64,000 nt of DNA. Origin: Undaria pinnatifida. Taxonomy: Eukaryota; Sar; Phaeophyceae; Laminariales; Alariaceae. Each line of letters begins with the position of its first letter. The stretch's first letter is position 1. Location: the NCBI GenBank assembly GCA_012845835.1, contig JABAKD010000026.1, positions 6,838,493-6,902,492 on the forward strand, in the 5' to 3' direction. The notes beneath the pieces were generated by a model. The model was given only the letters and a program-made list of their open reading frames with translations. It did no database searches and was not told the DNA's origin. The translations under genes and the position numbers were made by a program. Shown here piece by piece: positions 11,232-21,611 of this stretch.

Positions 11232-11420
11232 TCAGCCACGATATCTTCTGATTGAAACCCACACGTGTCCCAAGCTGAAATGCATACGTTCCCGAGGGAA
11301 AAAAATATGATACTTGAGGGGCTTATTAGCCGATATATTACTGTGGTTTGATGGGACAACAAACCAAGAGATGGAGTACTCTCGCTTGCCAATATCGAAT
11401 ACCCAGTATGCTCTATCAAC
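11232..11420 (-). CDS. Possible minus-strand exon in the spacer between minisatellite arms
   Basis: A minus-strand polypyrimidine tract ending TTTTTTACGTGCAG precedes a frame starting VDRAYWVFDIGKREYSISW that stays open to 11232. It has protein-like composition but no family is recognised. It could belong to a minus-strand multi-exon gene together with 12190-12533, but phase across the intervening array cannot be verified. Confidence 0.2.
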   Translation of the reverse strand, partial: VDRAYWVFDIGKREYSISWFVVPSNHSNISANKPLKYHIFFPRERMHFSLGHVWVSIRRYRG

Positions 11421-11443
11421 CTGCACGTAAAAAATAAACACGT

Positions 11444-12172
11444 AGTGAGCTGGGGCCAGCTACAACGGGGTACTCTCACAACGAAACTCAAAATTACACC
11501 CGCCACTGCTCAAGGAGACTGCGAGGAAAACAACCAGGGGCGAGGGGGGATGGGCTTCTGTTTTGACGCTCGGCAACAAAATAATCTTTACACCTACAAA
11601 AAAAAACAGGGGCCAGCTGCACCGTGGTATGCGCAAGACAAATCTCAAACTTGCACCCTCCACTGCTTGACCAGACTGGGCGGAAAAAAAAACGGGGGGG
11701 GGGGGGGGGGGGACGACGACAACTAATACCCTGGACTCCTACTAAAAAAAAGGATGGCGGGGCGCCAGCTGCACCGTGGTACCATCACGATAAAGCGCAA
11801 AAATACACCCTCCACTGCTTGGCCAGACTGGGAGGAACAAAACGGGGTGGGGGGGGGGGGGAATCGACAATCAATCCCCTGGACTCCTTTTTAAACAAAC
11901 CAAAACGGGGCCCAGCTGCACAAGAGTACTCTCACGATAAACCACAAAATTACACCCTCCACTGTTTGACCAGACTGGGAGGAACAAAACCGGGTGTTGG
12001 GGGGGGGGGGGATCGACAACCAATACCCTGGACTCCTATGAAATATAAACGGGTGCCAGCTGCACCGTGGTACTCTCACGATAAGCCACAAAGTTTCACC
12101 CTCCACTGCTCCACCAGACTCGGAGGAAAAAAAAAGGGGGGAAGGGGGGGGGGTGGGAATCGACAACCAATG
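11444..12172 (-). repeat. Minisatellite array, reverse arm
   Basis: About five units of the same 150-bp repeat as 9298-10745, in opposite orientation (CTCTCACGATAA, CAGCTGCACCGTGG, CCCTGGACTCCT and long G-runs). Together with the forward arm it makes an inverted repeat with a spacer of about 700 bp. Confidence 0.9.
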
Positions 12173-12189
12173 ATTCTCGCCTTGAGCAC

Positions 12190-12533
12190 GACAGGCGGGA
12201 TTGAAAAAAGGTTCCCCGGTGCTTGTCGGAAACAATCGACTCCAGTACCAGCATACAACGGTGCTTCGACCTCCGGGTGTTGATGGAGGACGCATCCTCC
12301 GCGACATCTTCCTTCCTGATGACGGCAAGCACATCAGACGCCTTGCACTGATTGCTTCCGTACCCCAACGTAATGTTTTCGTCGACAGAGTATGACTTCC
12401 CCTTCATAGCCGCGCAAAGCGTAAGAACGACCCCCTCTGGGATAGTTTCTGACTGGACCGGTGTGCTCGCTTTGACTTGACCTGTGTTCAAAACGTAGCG
12501 AGCACCGGGGAAAGGCACAAACTTTAATCTCAT
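12190..12533 (-). CDS. Hypothetical minus-strand coding segment
   Basis: A frame from an ATG at 12533 reads MRLKFVPFPGARYVLNTGQ and continues through a region with VQSETIPEGVVLTLCAAMKG and KASDVLAVIRKEDVAEDASS before running into the G-rich array. Codon content looks coding. It is not recognised. It faces the transposase (converging strands), the place where a second Harbinger protein could sit, but no Myb/SANT tryptophan pattern is seen. Confidence 0.35.
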
Positions 12534-12565
12534 GGACGTGTGGCGTAAAATCGGGCTGCGCACTC

Positions 12566-13318
12566 GAACGAGTAGCCTGAAACAGTAGAGATAAAAAAAC
12601 TGCGCTATGAAGCAGTATACTGGATTGCATCAGAACTGGAAGCGTATACTGGCAGACTGGACCAGTGCAACACACCACCAGAAATATAATACCACCTGGC
12701 AATGTATACTGCGCATCCATACGACAATGTTAAGCGGAAGGAGCGCTAACCGATGACTACAGCAGTACCCAATTATATAATAGTAGACTATACACAAAGC
12801 AGTGTATATACTGTATAATGTGCTGTTAAAGTCCTGCGTATACCCATATATACCTAGTATACAGTACTGCTGTATACTGGTACCTGGTATACTGTACGCG
12901 ACTTACGTCAAGAACTTGGGAGTTAATATTTTAAGAAAGAGCTTTGTTTAATAAGAAATTACGGCTAAGCGTTTGTGCTCAGGCAGGAACGCCACCGTAA
13001 ATACTACCACCTAGTATATGATACCTCGTAGCCTTTAAAATCCTACGCTCAACGTTGAGATCACAATAAGCCGCGAGCCTGAGCCCAAATAGGAGTTTCT
13101 TACCTGCTCTCGCGTACTTCACGATGATGTCCATACAAATACAGCTGTAGTTTGTGTGCCCACTCACAGATCACAGCTCTATATATCTTGCTGTACGTGC
13201 AAGATTAAAAAATATACGATTTCGTGTAGACTACTGCTGTAGAGTATGTGCAAAATTCAAAATTCAAAAATGTACGAACTCGTACGACGAACAAGCTACG
13301 TGCAACATTTGAAAACGT
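12566..13318. other. A/T-rich stretch with repeated GTATAC/CTGGTACC motifs
   Basis: Between 12600 and 12900 there are many short GTATACTG and GGTACC motifs, including a full TACCTGGTA at 12881. On the minus strand, an acceptor near 13148 (ACTACAG) and a GCAG/GTAAGA donor near 13103 bracket a small possible exon. Nothing firmer. Confidence 0.35.
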
Positions 13319-13356
13319 TTGAACTTGTATGGACTTGATCCTCACCTTCATCACCA

Positions 13357-13806
13357 TCAGCTGTTGTTGCTGCTGCTGCTGCTGCTGTCCCGGAGCCCCA
13401 CGCTCTCAGCACCGGCGTCCAAACACCTACCCTGGCATTCAGCAGCTGCCTCCTTCCCCTGTGTTTGGTGTCCCATCGAAGTGTTCGTGGGGCTGATGCT
13501 GTCTGTGGCCTCGGTGATTGACGCCACATCTACACAAGTGCTTCCCCTTGAAAATCCAGGCAACTTCGTTCGCACTGGGCCCGTCGTCCTTCCGTCGCTG
13601 CTGTCGCCGGATTGCAAGAATCTGCTTGGCCTGGGGCAATTCCTCTGCGGTCTTCCGGGATGTCGTTCATGCTTGCTGTGTGACGACGCGCGTGACTGCT
13701 GGTGTGGGTGGTGGTGGCGGTCTTGCTTTATGGCTCGGCTTTCAAAAATCAGGAAAAAAAAAGACAAACAACCCCGCGCTCGATAATAATGCAGCCGTTT
13801 TTTCAT
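13357..13806 (-). CDS. Hypothetical basic, Ser/Gln-rich protein
   Basis: A 149-codon minus-strand frame begins about 40-60 bp inside the right terminal repeat. It is basic and His/Arg/Pro-rich at first, then Thr/Ser/Gly-rich, and ends in a Ser run encoded by a CTG/CAG triplet tract (13365-13390). All three minus frames are partly open, so the correct frame is unsure. It might be the 5' part of a second Harbinger gene; no domain is visible. Confidence 0.22.
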   Translation of the reverse strand: MKKRLHYYRARGCLSFFFLIFESRAIKQDRHHHPHQQSRASSHSKHERHPGRPQRNCPRPSRFLQSGDSSDGRTTGPVRTKLPGFSRGSTCVDVASITEATDSISPTNTSMGHQTQGKEAAAECQGRCLDAGAESVGLRDSSSSSSNNS

Positions 13807-13847
13807 GGAAATCCTGGAAAAAAAAGAGGAAATTTAGGAAATTCACG

Positions 13848-13866
13848 TCTCCGATAAGAACGGCCC
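13848..13866 (-). repeat. Right terminal inverted repeat
   Basis: Perfect reverse complement of 4586-4604, followed by TTA (13867-13869). Confidence 0.75.
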
Positions 13867-14161
13867 TTATCCTACCATTGCGGCAACCTCGCCGAACAAC
13901 TATGAGGGTGGGACAGACTCCGACAAATCATAACCAATCAGATTCACGCATTCACGACAAGGAATCGACAAAGGACGACAAAGAATTAAACTTGTTTTCA
14001 GTATACCTCACTATTTTCCCTATATGTTTGGGGCTCATGCTGGGTTCTGAGCAGTCCTGTACACCTTGCACCACACTCTTGGGATCACCGCCACCATCTG
14101 CATGGGCAAGGGGAAGGAGAAAAAAGGAGCCGGGGGTTGCCCAGAGGGCACAAAGCACCAA

Positions 14162-14516
14162 GGCGGAAGCACAAACGGTTCAACGGTCCCTGCACGTGTG
14201 CTGATTGCGCATGCTAATCTTGTCGTGTAGGATTTCAGGCGTTTGAAAGCCTGGGTTGCATGCGTGAAACTCTACGGTGTGTACAGTGTGCGTTGCCTGC
14301 TTCGAGGTAGTATAGGTGCGCGGATATTTGCAGATTGGAACGTGATGGTTGAGAAGACACATTTCAGTCATGATGTCTTTGTGTTGTACTTCGCGAAGTA
14401 CAGCAGGTACGAATATGCTGTTTCGGAAGTACACGCGACGCTTTCGTTGAAGCCATCACCGCCCGCCGCCCACAATTCCCCGCAACAAACAAAGGCACAC
14501 ACCAGCTACCTGCTAC
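14162..14516 (+). repeat. Dispersed 360-bp repeat, copy 2
   Basis: Matches 3089-3454. Main differences are a short indel around 14357 (copy 1 has AGGTTGTTAAGTCACC) and scattered substitutions. An A/T-rich stretch (14517-14600) follows. Confidence 0.85.
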
Positions 14517-14861
14517 CCTAATTTTTTTTGAATTTTTATTAAATTTTATACTGTATTTTATAGTTTTTATTAAATTTTATATTTTCAAAAAAAAAACTCT
14601 ATCGCCTCGCAACGGGGGAAAAAAAATTGCATTCAATTTTAAGGAGAGGATGTGACGGAAGACCACAGGACAAAACAAGCAACCTCTGACGCCCTAGGGG
14701 GTAGATCGAGGTGAACTCTTCAGAGCTGTCACCTACACTCATGTGGCCTTGTGCAGAACGAAGAGGAGTGACCATGGGTTGTCTCTTATCTCGAGATCGA
14801 AGGTCAATCGTGTTTGGTGGGCAGTTTTGATCAAGGCTTGACGAATAATACCTGCTATTTA

Positions 14862-14960
14862 CGGGGGACCACAGTAAATAGGACCTACGGTACACACAAA
14901 AACCAGTATATTTCCCTATTTCGACCAACAATATTTGGTCCTATTTACTATGGTCCCCCG
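14862..14960. mobile_element. Foldback mini-element of 99 bp with TA target duplication
   Basis: CGGGGGACCACAGTAAAT... (14862-14885) and its reverse complement (14937-14960) match at 23 of 24 positions around a 51-bp centre. TA flanks both ends. A TA duplication is typical of the Tc1/mariner group, but the tiny size and lack of coding leave the family open. Confidence 0.65.
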
Positions 14961-14963
14961 TAA

Positions 14964-15999
14964 TAGACAAATTGACCTGTTGGACCGCATGACAAGAATA
15001 AGAGCCGGAAAAAGAAAATGTTAATACTTGTAGTCATTTTCCCTCATAGACGCAAATAACCCCCAAAAGAAGTTTGGCAACTTTTTGGCCAAACCATCGG
15101 CCTTCCATTCATTGGTACCAACCAAAAAAGTAAATACATTTTCCGGTGACTTGAGCTTGCGTTTTTGTAGCAGAATACAGAATACGGAATGGAGAGTGCA
15201 TATTGTAGCAGGTGCCTCTTCCCAGGTGCTCGCAGAAAAGTACTGCGTGGTACTCGCTGGGCTACAGCCGCAGCGGGCCTCGCATCGTTATCAGTGTAAT
15301 GTTGTCATTTGTTGGAGGCGGCGCAAACCTTATTTTGGAACCTTTTTCGCCTTTTTCCGTTTTTTTTTTTTCTTTAAAAAACGCCAACAGTTACAATTTA
15401 TTTTCTGGTTCTCGATTTCCAGATTTCCAGCGTTCCTTTGGTCGATAAAAAACAAAAACAGAGCCTTCGAATGAAATCTCCGACAAACCCCCGAAAAAGG
15501 GCTCGCGTTTTACAAGAACTTAGAATACGGGTTGAAGACTGCCTCTCCCCAGGTGTCGTAGAAAAAGTACTGCGTGGTACTCGCAGTGCTACAGCAGTGG
15601 AAATACTGATTGGGAGTGGCTTGTGGAGGGCAGGAGTTTTTGCAGTCCTGAACATCGCTCATCAGAGTTGATCTTGCACTCCTTGAGTGAGAGGGTTGTT
15701 CATCTGTTCATATGACGTGTTATCCTTCTTTTCCTGGTACGAAGCGTATATGCGTAGCTCGTGTTTACACCGCGCTTCTTACCCTTGCCCACCCCACGAG
15801 TGTACAGTGCGGTACGGGTAGTTGGAGGGTCAGCACCACTGTGCACGTGGTGAGACTGCCTTCATTTCAAGCCAGAGGCCTCTGCTGCTGTCGTCGCTGC
15901 TGTTCCTGCCGCTGCTGCTGCTTACTGTGTTACCATTGGTGTTCATCCGCACGTTCGTACTTCTTCTTCTTTTCTTTTTCTCACATTTCTACTTTCCAG
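14964..15999. other. Non-coding; diverged 80-bp duplication
   Basis: Segments 15181-15275 and 15522-15600 share GAATACGG, CCCAGGTG and AGTACTGCGTGGTACTCGC, spaced about 330 bp apart. The rest is T-rich or CT-rich (CTGCTG triplets around 15890) with no gene recognised. Confidence 0.5.
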
Positions 16000-16095
16000 C
16001 TTCTGGACAAGCCGTGGTCACAGGTGTCGTCCCTTCTCCCCCCCGGTTCTCGCCTTCAATTTTTATCGCGCATAGGGTTCAGCAATCCCACTGCT
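16000..16095 (+). repeat. Dispersed repeat, copy 1 (inverted copy at 34800-34915)
   Basis: TTCTGGACAAGCCGTGGTCA is followed by CAGGTGTC, a C-rich run, then GCGCATAGGGTTCAGC and CCCACTGCTC. The same order, reverse complemented, is at 34800-34915. No coding is seen. Confidence 0.7.
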
Positions 16096-16849
16096 CGTCG
16101 ACTTTTCATCGATTATTGCTAACTCACGCTCTCGCGCTTTCCGCAAGTCAATTTGTGTGCAAGAAAAAGTCCCCACGAACTTGTACGAGTATGCACTCGG
16201 GGGGATTCGAACTCACGAAACTGACCTATACCAGGCTCGAGGATAACCTGATACGCCACCGGGGTACTACCTGGTATTAAATAATGCAGCACTCCACAGG
16301 TGTGTTATGTTACACATCAAACTGATGTTTCCACCCATCTACATCCAGCACAATCAGTGTCCGTGCTGATACCTCATACGAGAGAAACCAGCTGTGTGGT
16401 CACAACTCACGAGACAGAGGTACACACTGCGAATACATCAAGGTGATTGGGCCATGCAATGAACCGCAATGAACACGCGGGCAAAGGATGCAAGCCAACA
16501 CGGCAGGCTATTTGAGACCCAAAATGAAAAAAAATACAATTGAGAGGTACCAAGTACTAGTAATTGGTGGTAATGAGGCTATGCGGCCTCAATACGTGCA
16601 GTGCAAGTAGTCATATCTGCGACGCATCGTATATGGAGTTCATTGTAATGTCATGTCATGTATTGGCATTGAGCGCGTCCCGCAACCAAGTAATTGCTCC
16701 TGCGGTAGATTGGCTCCGGCTTCGTTCTGTTGAAGCTGCTCTCGTAAACATTTACGCGGCGCGGCCACCCGTCTGGATTGGACAGGTCGCCGAGGGCGTT
16801 GTATCTCGATTCGAATTGGGTCGTACGCGCGTGTTATATACTCGTATAC

Positions 16850-17170
16850 CGCCGGTATTACCATTACCGGATACTTCGGTAAGTTCGGTACGGCGTCAAT
16901 ACCGATACCGGAAACTTCGGTAAGTTCGGGACGACATCAATACCGGTACCGTAGACTTCGGTAAGTTCGGTACGACATCAATACCGGTACTGGACATTTC
17001 GGTAAGTTCGGTACGCTATCAATAACGGTACCAGAAAATTCGGTAAGTTCGGTACGACATCAATACCGATGCCGGACACTTCGGTAAGTTCGGTACAACA
17101 CCGATACCGGTACCAGACATTTCGGTCAGATAGGCACAACATCAACCTGGTACCGGACACTTCGGTGCGT
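16850..17170 (+). repeat. 41-bp minisatellite, array 1
   Basis: About eight copies of a 41-bp unit containing CTTCGGTAAGTTCGGTACG and ATCAATACCGGTACCGG. Units diverge toward the ends. All frames are partly open because the unit lacks common stops, so frames here are artefacts. Confidence 0.9.
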
Positions 17171-17302
17171 TTGGCACGAGCCGATTCCACAACATTGCGA
17201 CGTCATCCCTTCGAGCTTTGGCTCCAAGCATCACTCCAAGCCACACACACCGGTCCCCAAGCATCTTCCAGTACGTTCGGTATACCGAGACTCTGAGTAC
17301 GC

Positions 17303-17575
17303 ATGAGCAAGGGCGCAACTTCCCAGAACGAGGTGGCCTCCAGCAGTGATGCCACCGCTTCTGGTGGCGGGTCATCTTCGCCAGCTCCCGCACACAGCAG
17401 CGCCGGCGGCAGAAGTTATCGACGTGGACGCGGAAAAGAATGCCGTGCCGGTGATTTTGCCTGCTCCTGTGTACAACTCGCTCACGGGAGATGTACGAGT
17501 TGTCGGCGGAGACGATCAAAGCCGTCGATGGGAAGGGGCGGGTGAAACCTCGTTTATTTACCCGATTGGCGTGTG
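17303..17575 (+). pseudogene. Small hypothetical coding segment with frameshift
   Basis: ATG 17303 opens MSKGATSQNEVASSSDATA, a Ser/Ala/Gly-rich start. Near 17400 the better frame becomes AAEVIDVDAEKNAVPVILP ... YNSLTGDVRVVGGDDQSRRW and stops at 17575. The switch needs a one-base change or a small intron. The composition (disordered start, then a structured acidic stretch) looks like a protein start, but I do not recognise it. It lies between two arrays of the same 41-bp repeat. Confidence 0.3.
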
Positions 17576-17888
17576 ACGTCGAAACGACCGACGAGAAGAC
17601 GGGGCCCTGCTGATAATCCAAAGGGTACCTTACCTTTTGAACAGCATATCAAGACAAAGATCAAATGTGATAAAAACATTGAAAGCATAAGAACCAATTA
17701 TGAGTAAGTTCAATTATATACCTCAGCGGGTACCCCCGGCAAATACCGCAGTTGCTATGTACATGGACCGCCAATTTATGTCCAGTTTATGTACTTAAGC
17801 GCAAATGTGCGTCGGTACCTTGCCGGCGGTATATACCGCCGGTACTGCCGCTATATGTATTCAAGTGTGTGCAGGTACCGGTCCCGGT

Positions 17889-18160
17889 ACAGGCTTTCGT
17901 ACCGGTACCGGACGCTTCGATAAGTTCGGTACGAGATCGATACCGGCACCAGAAACTTCGGTAAGTTCGGTACGACATCAATACCGGCACCGGAAACTTC
18001 CGGAAGTTGGGTACGACATCAATACCGGTACCGGAAACTGCAGTAAGTTCGGTACACCTTCAATACCAGTACCGGACAGTTCGGTAAGTTCGGTACGACG
18101 TCAATACCGGTACCGGACAGTTCGGTAAGTTCGGTACGACGCCCATACCGGTACCGAGAA
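17889..18160 (+). repeat. 41-bp minisatellite, array 2
   Basis: Six to seven copies of the same 41-bp unit as array 1, same orientation, ending in a run of ACCGGTACCG motifs. It starts about 720 bp after array 1. Confidence 0.9.
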
Positions 18161-18450
18161 TACCGGTACCGTACCGAACACACCCTTGATATATTTGATC
18201 CTCATGAAAAATATAGGTCGGTGACTCCCCTGAATGTTGTGAGGGTCAACAGGACGATTTTCCATACTCATCATTCTGTGCACTGATACCATCAAACCCC
18301 ACGTATTGTGGGCTTCACCTCGACGAGCTTGTGGGCTTGTCGGTATATCGTGCGGCCGTTACTCGGGTAAAAAAATGAAAAATCAGCTGTGAGTACGACC
18401 GATTGAATACTCAACTCTGCAAGCTGCGTGGTACATATATGTTTCGCCAA

Positions 18451-19302
18451 TGTTGTTGTTCTCACATACACTCGCATAATCTAGTCCGTGGTCACAGGAC
18501 AGGCTCCAGTCACTCTGGAGCTGAGGAATACCCCAGGGAAACACAAACAAACCAAAGGTGGTACACGCATATATCACAGCTGACGCAATTCATGCCTCCG
18601 CCAGAAACATGTAGCAAAGTGAAATCGGGAGTCACCTTGTCTATGATGTGCCAGGTCCATATTGGTGCATACGTCTCACTACTCGCGCCTGGAAAAACCG
18701 ACTATACCGCTTGCCACCCAAGAAAGACCACGTATATATTGCATGTAGTACCTATCACTACGCATACGCACGTCAGGCGCAAATCAATTGGAACAAAGAG
18801 ACAAAGAAAAGATAAGAAGAGACAGGAAAGGAAAGGAAAGGAAAGGAAAGAAAGGAAAGCGAAGAAGGAAAGGAAAGAAAAGAAAAGACAAGAAAAACAA
18901 GAAAAGACAAGACAAGAAGACGAAGCAGGAAAAGGAAAAGAAAAAAAATGTCATGCTAGATGACCCTAGAAACTGACTAAAGACATCATTGGGCTCATGG
19001 AGGGTATCAAGTGCATCAAAGGCACTGGGTAGAGAACGCAACAAGACGAGGAAGTCAGGGCGGCCTTACGCTATCTTGTGACGGCCATTGGAAGGCCCAC
19101 AACTTTATAAGACGATGATGGCCAGACCCAGGCTTCAGTCTCTTGGGCAGGATGCCCCCCCGTCCCCCCTCCCCCCCTCCCCCCTCCCCCTCTCCCCCCT
19201 CCCCCCTCCCCCCCTCCCCCCTCCCCCCCTTCCCCCTCCCCCCCTCTCCCCTCCCCCCTCCCCCCCTCCCCCCCTCCCCCCCTCCCCCCTCCCCCCTCCC
19301 CA
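18451..19302 (-). mobile_element. LINE family A, 5'-truncated copy (3' region only)
   Basis: Read on the minus strand this is the 3' end of the same LINE as 36370-39357. It has a C-run tract (19156-19302 on plus), a conserved 3' block (AGGGCATCAAGTG-type sequence, CTTGATACCCTCCATGAGC on minus), a GGAAA/TTTCC pentamer tract (about 18822-18950), a conserved 300-bp block, and a (CAA)n tail at 18451. The coding region is missing. Confidence 0.8.
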
Positions 19303-20588
19303 CTACGGTACGTGCCTTCATTTCTATCATTGTTATCGCGAGAAGAATGCAGCATTTTCTTCGCGTCGAATTGTACCTACCCACGCTGCTCGGCGCTCTC
19401 AGCAGTTTGTCCTTTTGCTTTTTGCAGAAAATTCACTACTTCACAGCTCAAATACAAGGTTTCTGAGCTGACGCGCATCGCTAAGTTAACGCGATCGGTC
19501 GAAGCGAATTTGTTGTTCAGTCGTGATATTGCAGTAGCCCTCAATTCATACTTGGTACCTGGTACCTTACCTACTACGTACGTACGTAACAGGGCTGACG
19601 GCTGACGCCGGAACGCAAAACTAGACAATACAAGGTTCCGGGATATAGATCGGGGAGTGGCGGAAGTGCCGAATGAAAAGCTACGGACATCTCTGACTGA
19701 CGTAGTGGTTAGATTTGTATACAGAAAGTGCTTGGAATGATCATAATTTATCGCATCATGCCGTGGTGTTGGACCACGGCCACCTTTGGGATCTCCCGGA
19801 AGCTGGTCGGCATGTACGGGCAGTGTTGCCCATAGCGAGGATTGCATCTTGGAGTGCGTTGTAGGTGGTAGTGCTGATCGACGGGGCCGTACAGGACACA
19901 GGACGTTGTACGACATTGCTTGGGGGATTGTGCTCAGATACCATGCATCTACCTGTATGTGTAACGCCAATGCTGACGTTGAACAGTTGGTTCGCGGCGG
20001 TAATTTCGTTATGTGTGCACGGGTCGGGCCGGGTCGGGTCGGGTCGGTTCAGGAGATTCTTAAAATACCCAACCCGCGAGGTCTGGAGGTTTGACCTGGC
20101 CCGTGGAAAGCCCTGACAATATGATCGATCGTAGCGTGCCACACCTGTCGGAACCCCGAAAAAAAAAAAAAAAAATCGAGCGAGTCCAGAGTAAATTCAT
20201 TCATTACGCTTTAACATTATTCTCTACATGTGTTGAAGCTCATTGGTTCAGATTGCACCGCATTTGGATTAGGTTGTACCGCATTTTTTATGTAACGCTG
20301 CATTGACAGAGGACGAACGTTGCCGCAGGTATATCATCGACTCTAATTTATTAATAAAGTGAAGTGAACTAAAGAAATCAAGTAATCGTGCTTTAACGAG
20401 CATTCTGGTTCTCCCTTGTTGAATTGCAGCGGTGGCATCACCCAGACACACGCAAACATCTGTTTTAACGTTGCACTTGGATCAGTCCTTGCTGGCTGCT
20501 TCACACAGCTTCCACGCAGATCAACATTATACCGACACAGTACACATCCGTCGAGCGTCATATCTGTGACCTAGCCCATTGCCCATTG
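19303..20588. other. Intergenic with simple repeats
   Basis: Contains a (GGGTC)n tract (about 20026-20048) and a 16-base A-run (20160-20176). No gene is recognised. Confidence 0.4.
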
Positions 20589-20903
20589 CTACCTAGCCGA
20601 GTTGTGCTTGCAACTAAGAGAGTCGCACTGGGCAAGATCTACAGAGCAAGACCATTCTGCCGCCGGTCTCGCTGTGCAGACTCAGCAGCAGCAGCAGCAG
20701 CAGCAGCAGCCCACCGAGCACCCCCTCAGCAGTAGCAGCAGCAACACACGTCAGCAGCACCCGTCGAACGTCGTACCTGTTGCACCGCCCTTTGGCACCT
20801 AGCTGAGTTACTATTGTGCTCGCACGTGAGAGATAGTCGCACCATGGTCGCACTGGGCAAGAGCCACAGAGCAAGGACCATACTGCCGCCCTCTCCCGAC
20901 CGC
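20589..20903 (+). repeat. Diverged tandem duplication plus CAG tract
   Basis: 20589-20672 and 20798-20903 share CACCTAGC-GAGTT, GTCGCACTGGGCAAGA and ACAGAGCAAG-ACCAT. Between them lies a (CAG)n tract (about 20682-20710) with more dispersed CAG triplets to 20760. No coherent frame spans both. Confidence 0.65.
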
Positions 20904-21611
20904 TGTACAATGTCATCATACCAGTCCAATAGTTTTACACCCTCTCTGCTGTCTGCTACCCAGCAGCAGCACTCTTTTGTTACAGCCGTGGACGGTGCTT
21001 CATTGTGTGCATGTATGTGTGCTTCTGTAGGTGGAGTGTGTGATGTCATAGGCACACAAGATGATCAAGAAGAGCGGTGTTTTTTTTTTCATGTTTGCAC
21101 AAGCAGCCTCTCAGCCTCGCAGCCTCACCATCGCATCGATACAGCGGCAGCCGTGCTCCAAGCAACCTCTCGGCTTTGTGCCAGTGTTTCTTGCTATGTT
21201 TTGCTCGTCGCTTCTAATATTTCGCTCTTTTTATTTCTCCTTCTCCCGCCCTAGACGTAACTCAGACCCGGGACCACTAAGCAGGCTCTCCCACCCCCTC
21301 CCCACTACGGTACGTGCCGTCAGTTTGGTCGCGAGAAAACTTGAGCCCTTTCTTCCCGCGTCGACTCACATCAAATCGCGCGCCAGTTGTCACGGTGTGT
21401 GTGCGGCAGGCGCACAGCAGGAGGTCGAACCACGACAACATGACATGAACACGTCCAATGCAACAATCAACCTCACATCATCGGACCTCATACCTAACCC
21501 TAAGGTGCCAAGCAAAAGCAGCAGCTAAAGCACTAGTGTCGTATAGTAGCTTCTACCTGCACATACCATAGGCACGTCTGCGTTCCCGTTTTCGACTTGT
21601 ACCGCCCGCGG

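Larger units (their letters stand above)
4586..13866. mobile_element. Candidate PIF/Harbinger DNA transposon, 9.3 kb, TIR and TTA target duplication
   Basis: The left end gggccgttcttatcggaga (4586-4604) and the right end 13848-13866 are perfect 19-bp inverted repeats, each followed inward by AATTTTCCTAA-like sub-terminal sequence. TTA flanks both ends (4583-4585 and 13867-13869). A 3-bp TWA duplication and GG-starting TIRs are hallmarks of the PIF/Harbinger superfamily, and a Harbinger-type transposase pseudogene lies inside on the plus strand. The unit is unusually long because of a nested MITE, a duplicated intron segment and about 2.2 kb of minisatellite. It is possible that the two ends belong to different insertions of one family. 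A second Harbinger gene (Myb-like) is expected; only uncertain minus-strand exons are visible. Confidence 0.6.

Noticed and set aside
13952-14161. Minus-strand frame beginning with a signal-peptide-like stretch
   Set aside because: The hydrophobic start lies next to a repeat boundary, the plus strand is equally open, and no downstream exon was found.
14599-14931. Minus-strand 110-codon frame
   Set aside because: Its first third is the foldback element; the rest shows no domain.
16190-16268. tRNA-like signal on the minus strand (TGGCGTATCAGG and AGTTCGAATCC)
   Set aside because: A- and B-box-like words are present, but the T-stem pairs at only three of five positions and no acceptor stem can be formed.
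18784-19384. Lys/Glu/Arg-rich, Phe-rich, Pro-rich and Gly-rich frames
   Set aside because: Translations of the GGAAA pentamer and C-run tracts of LINE-A; the same frames recur at 28.3 and 40.0 kb for the same reason.
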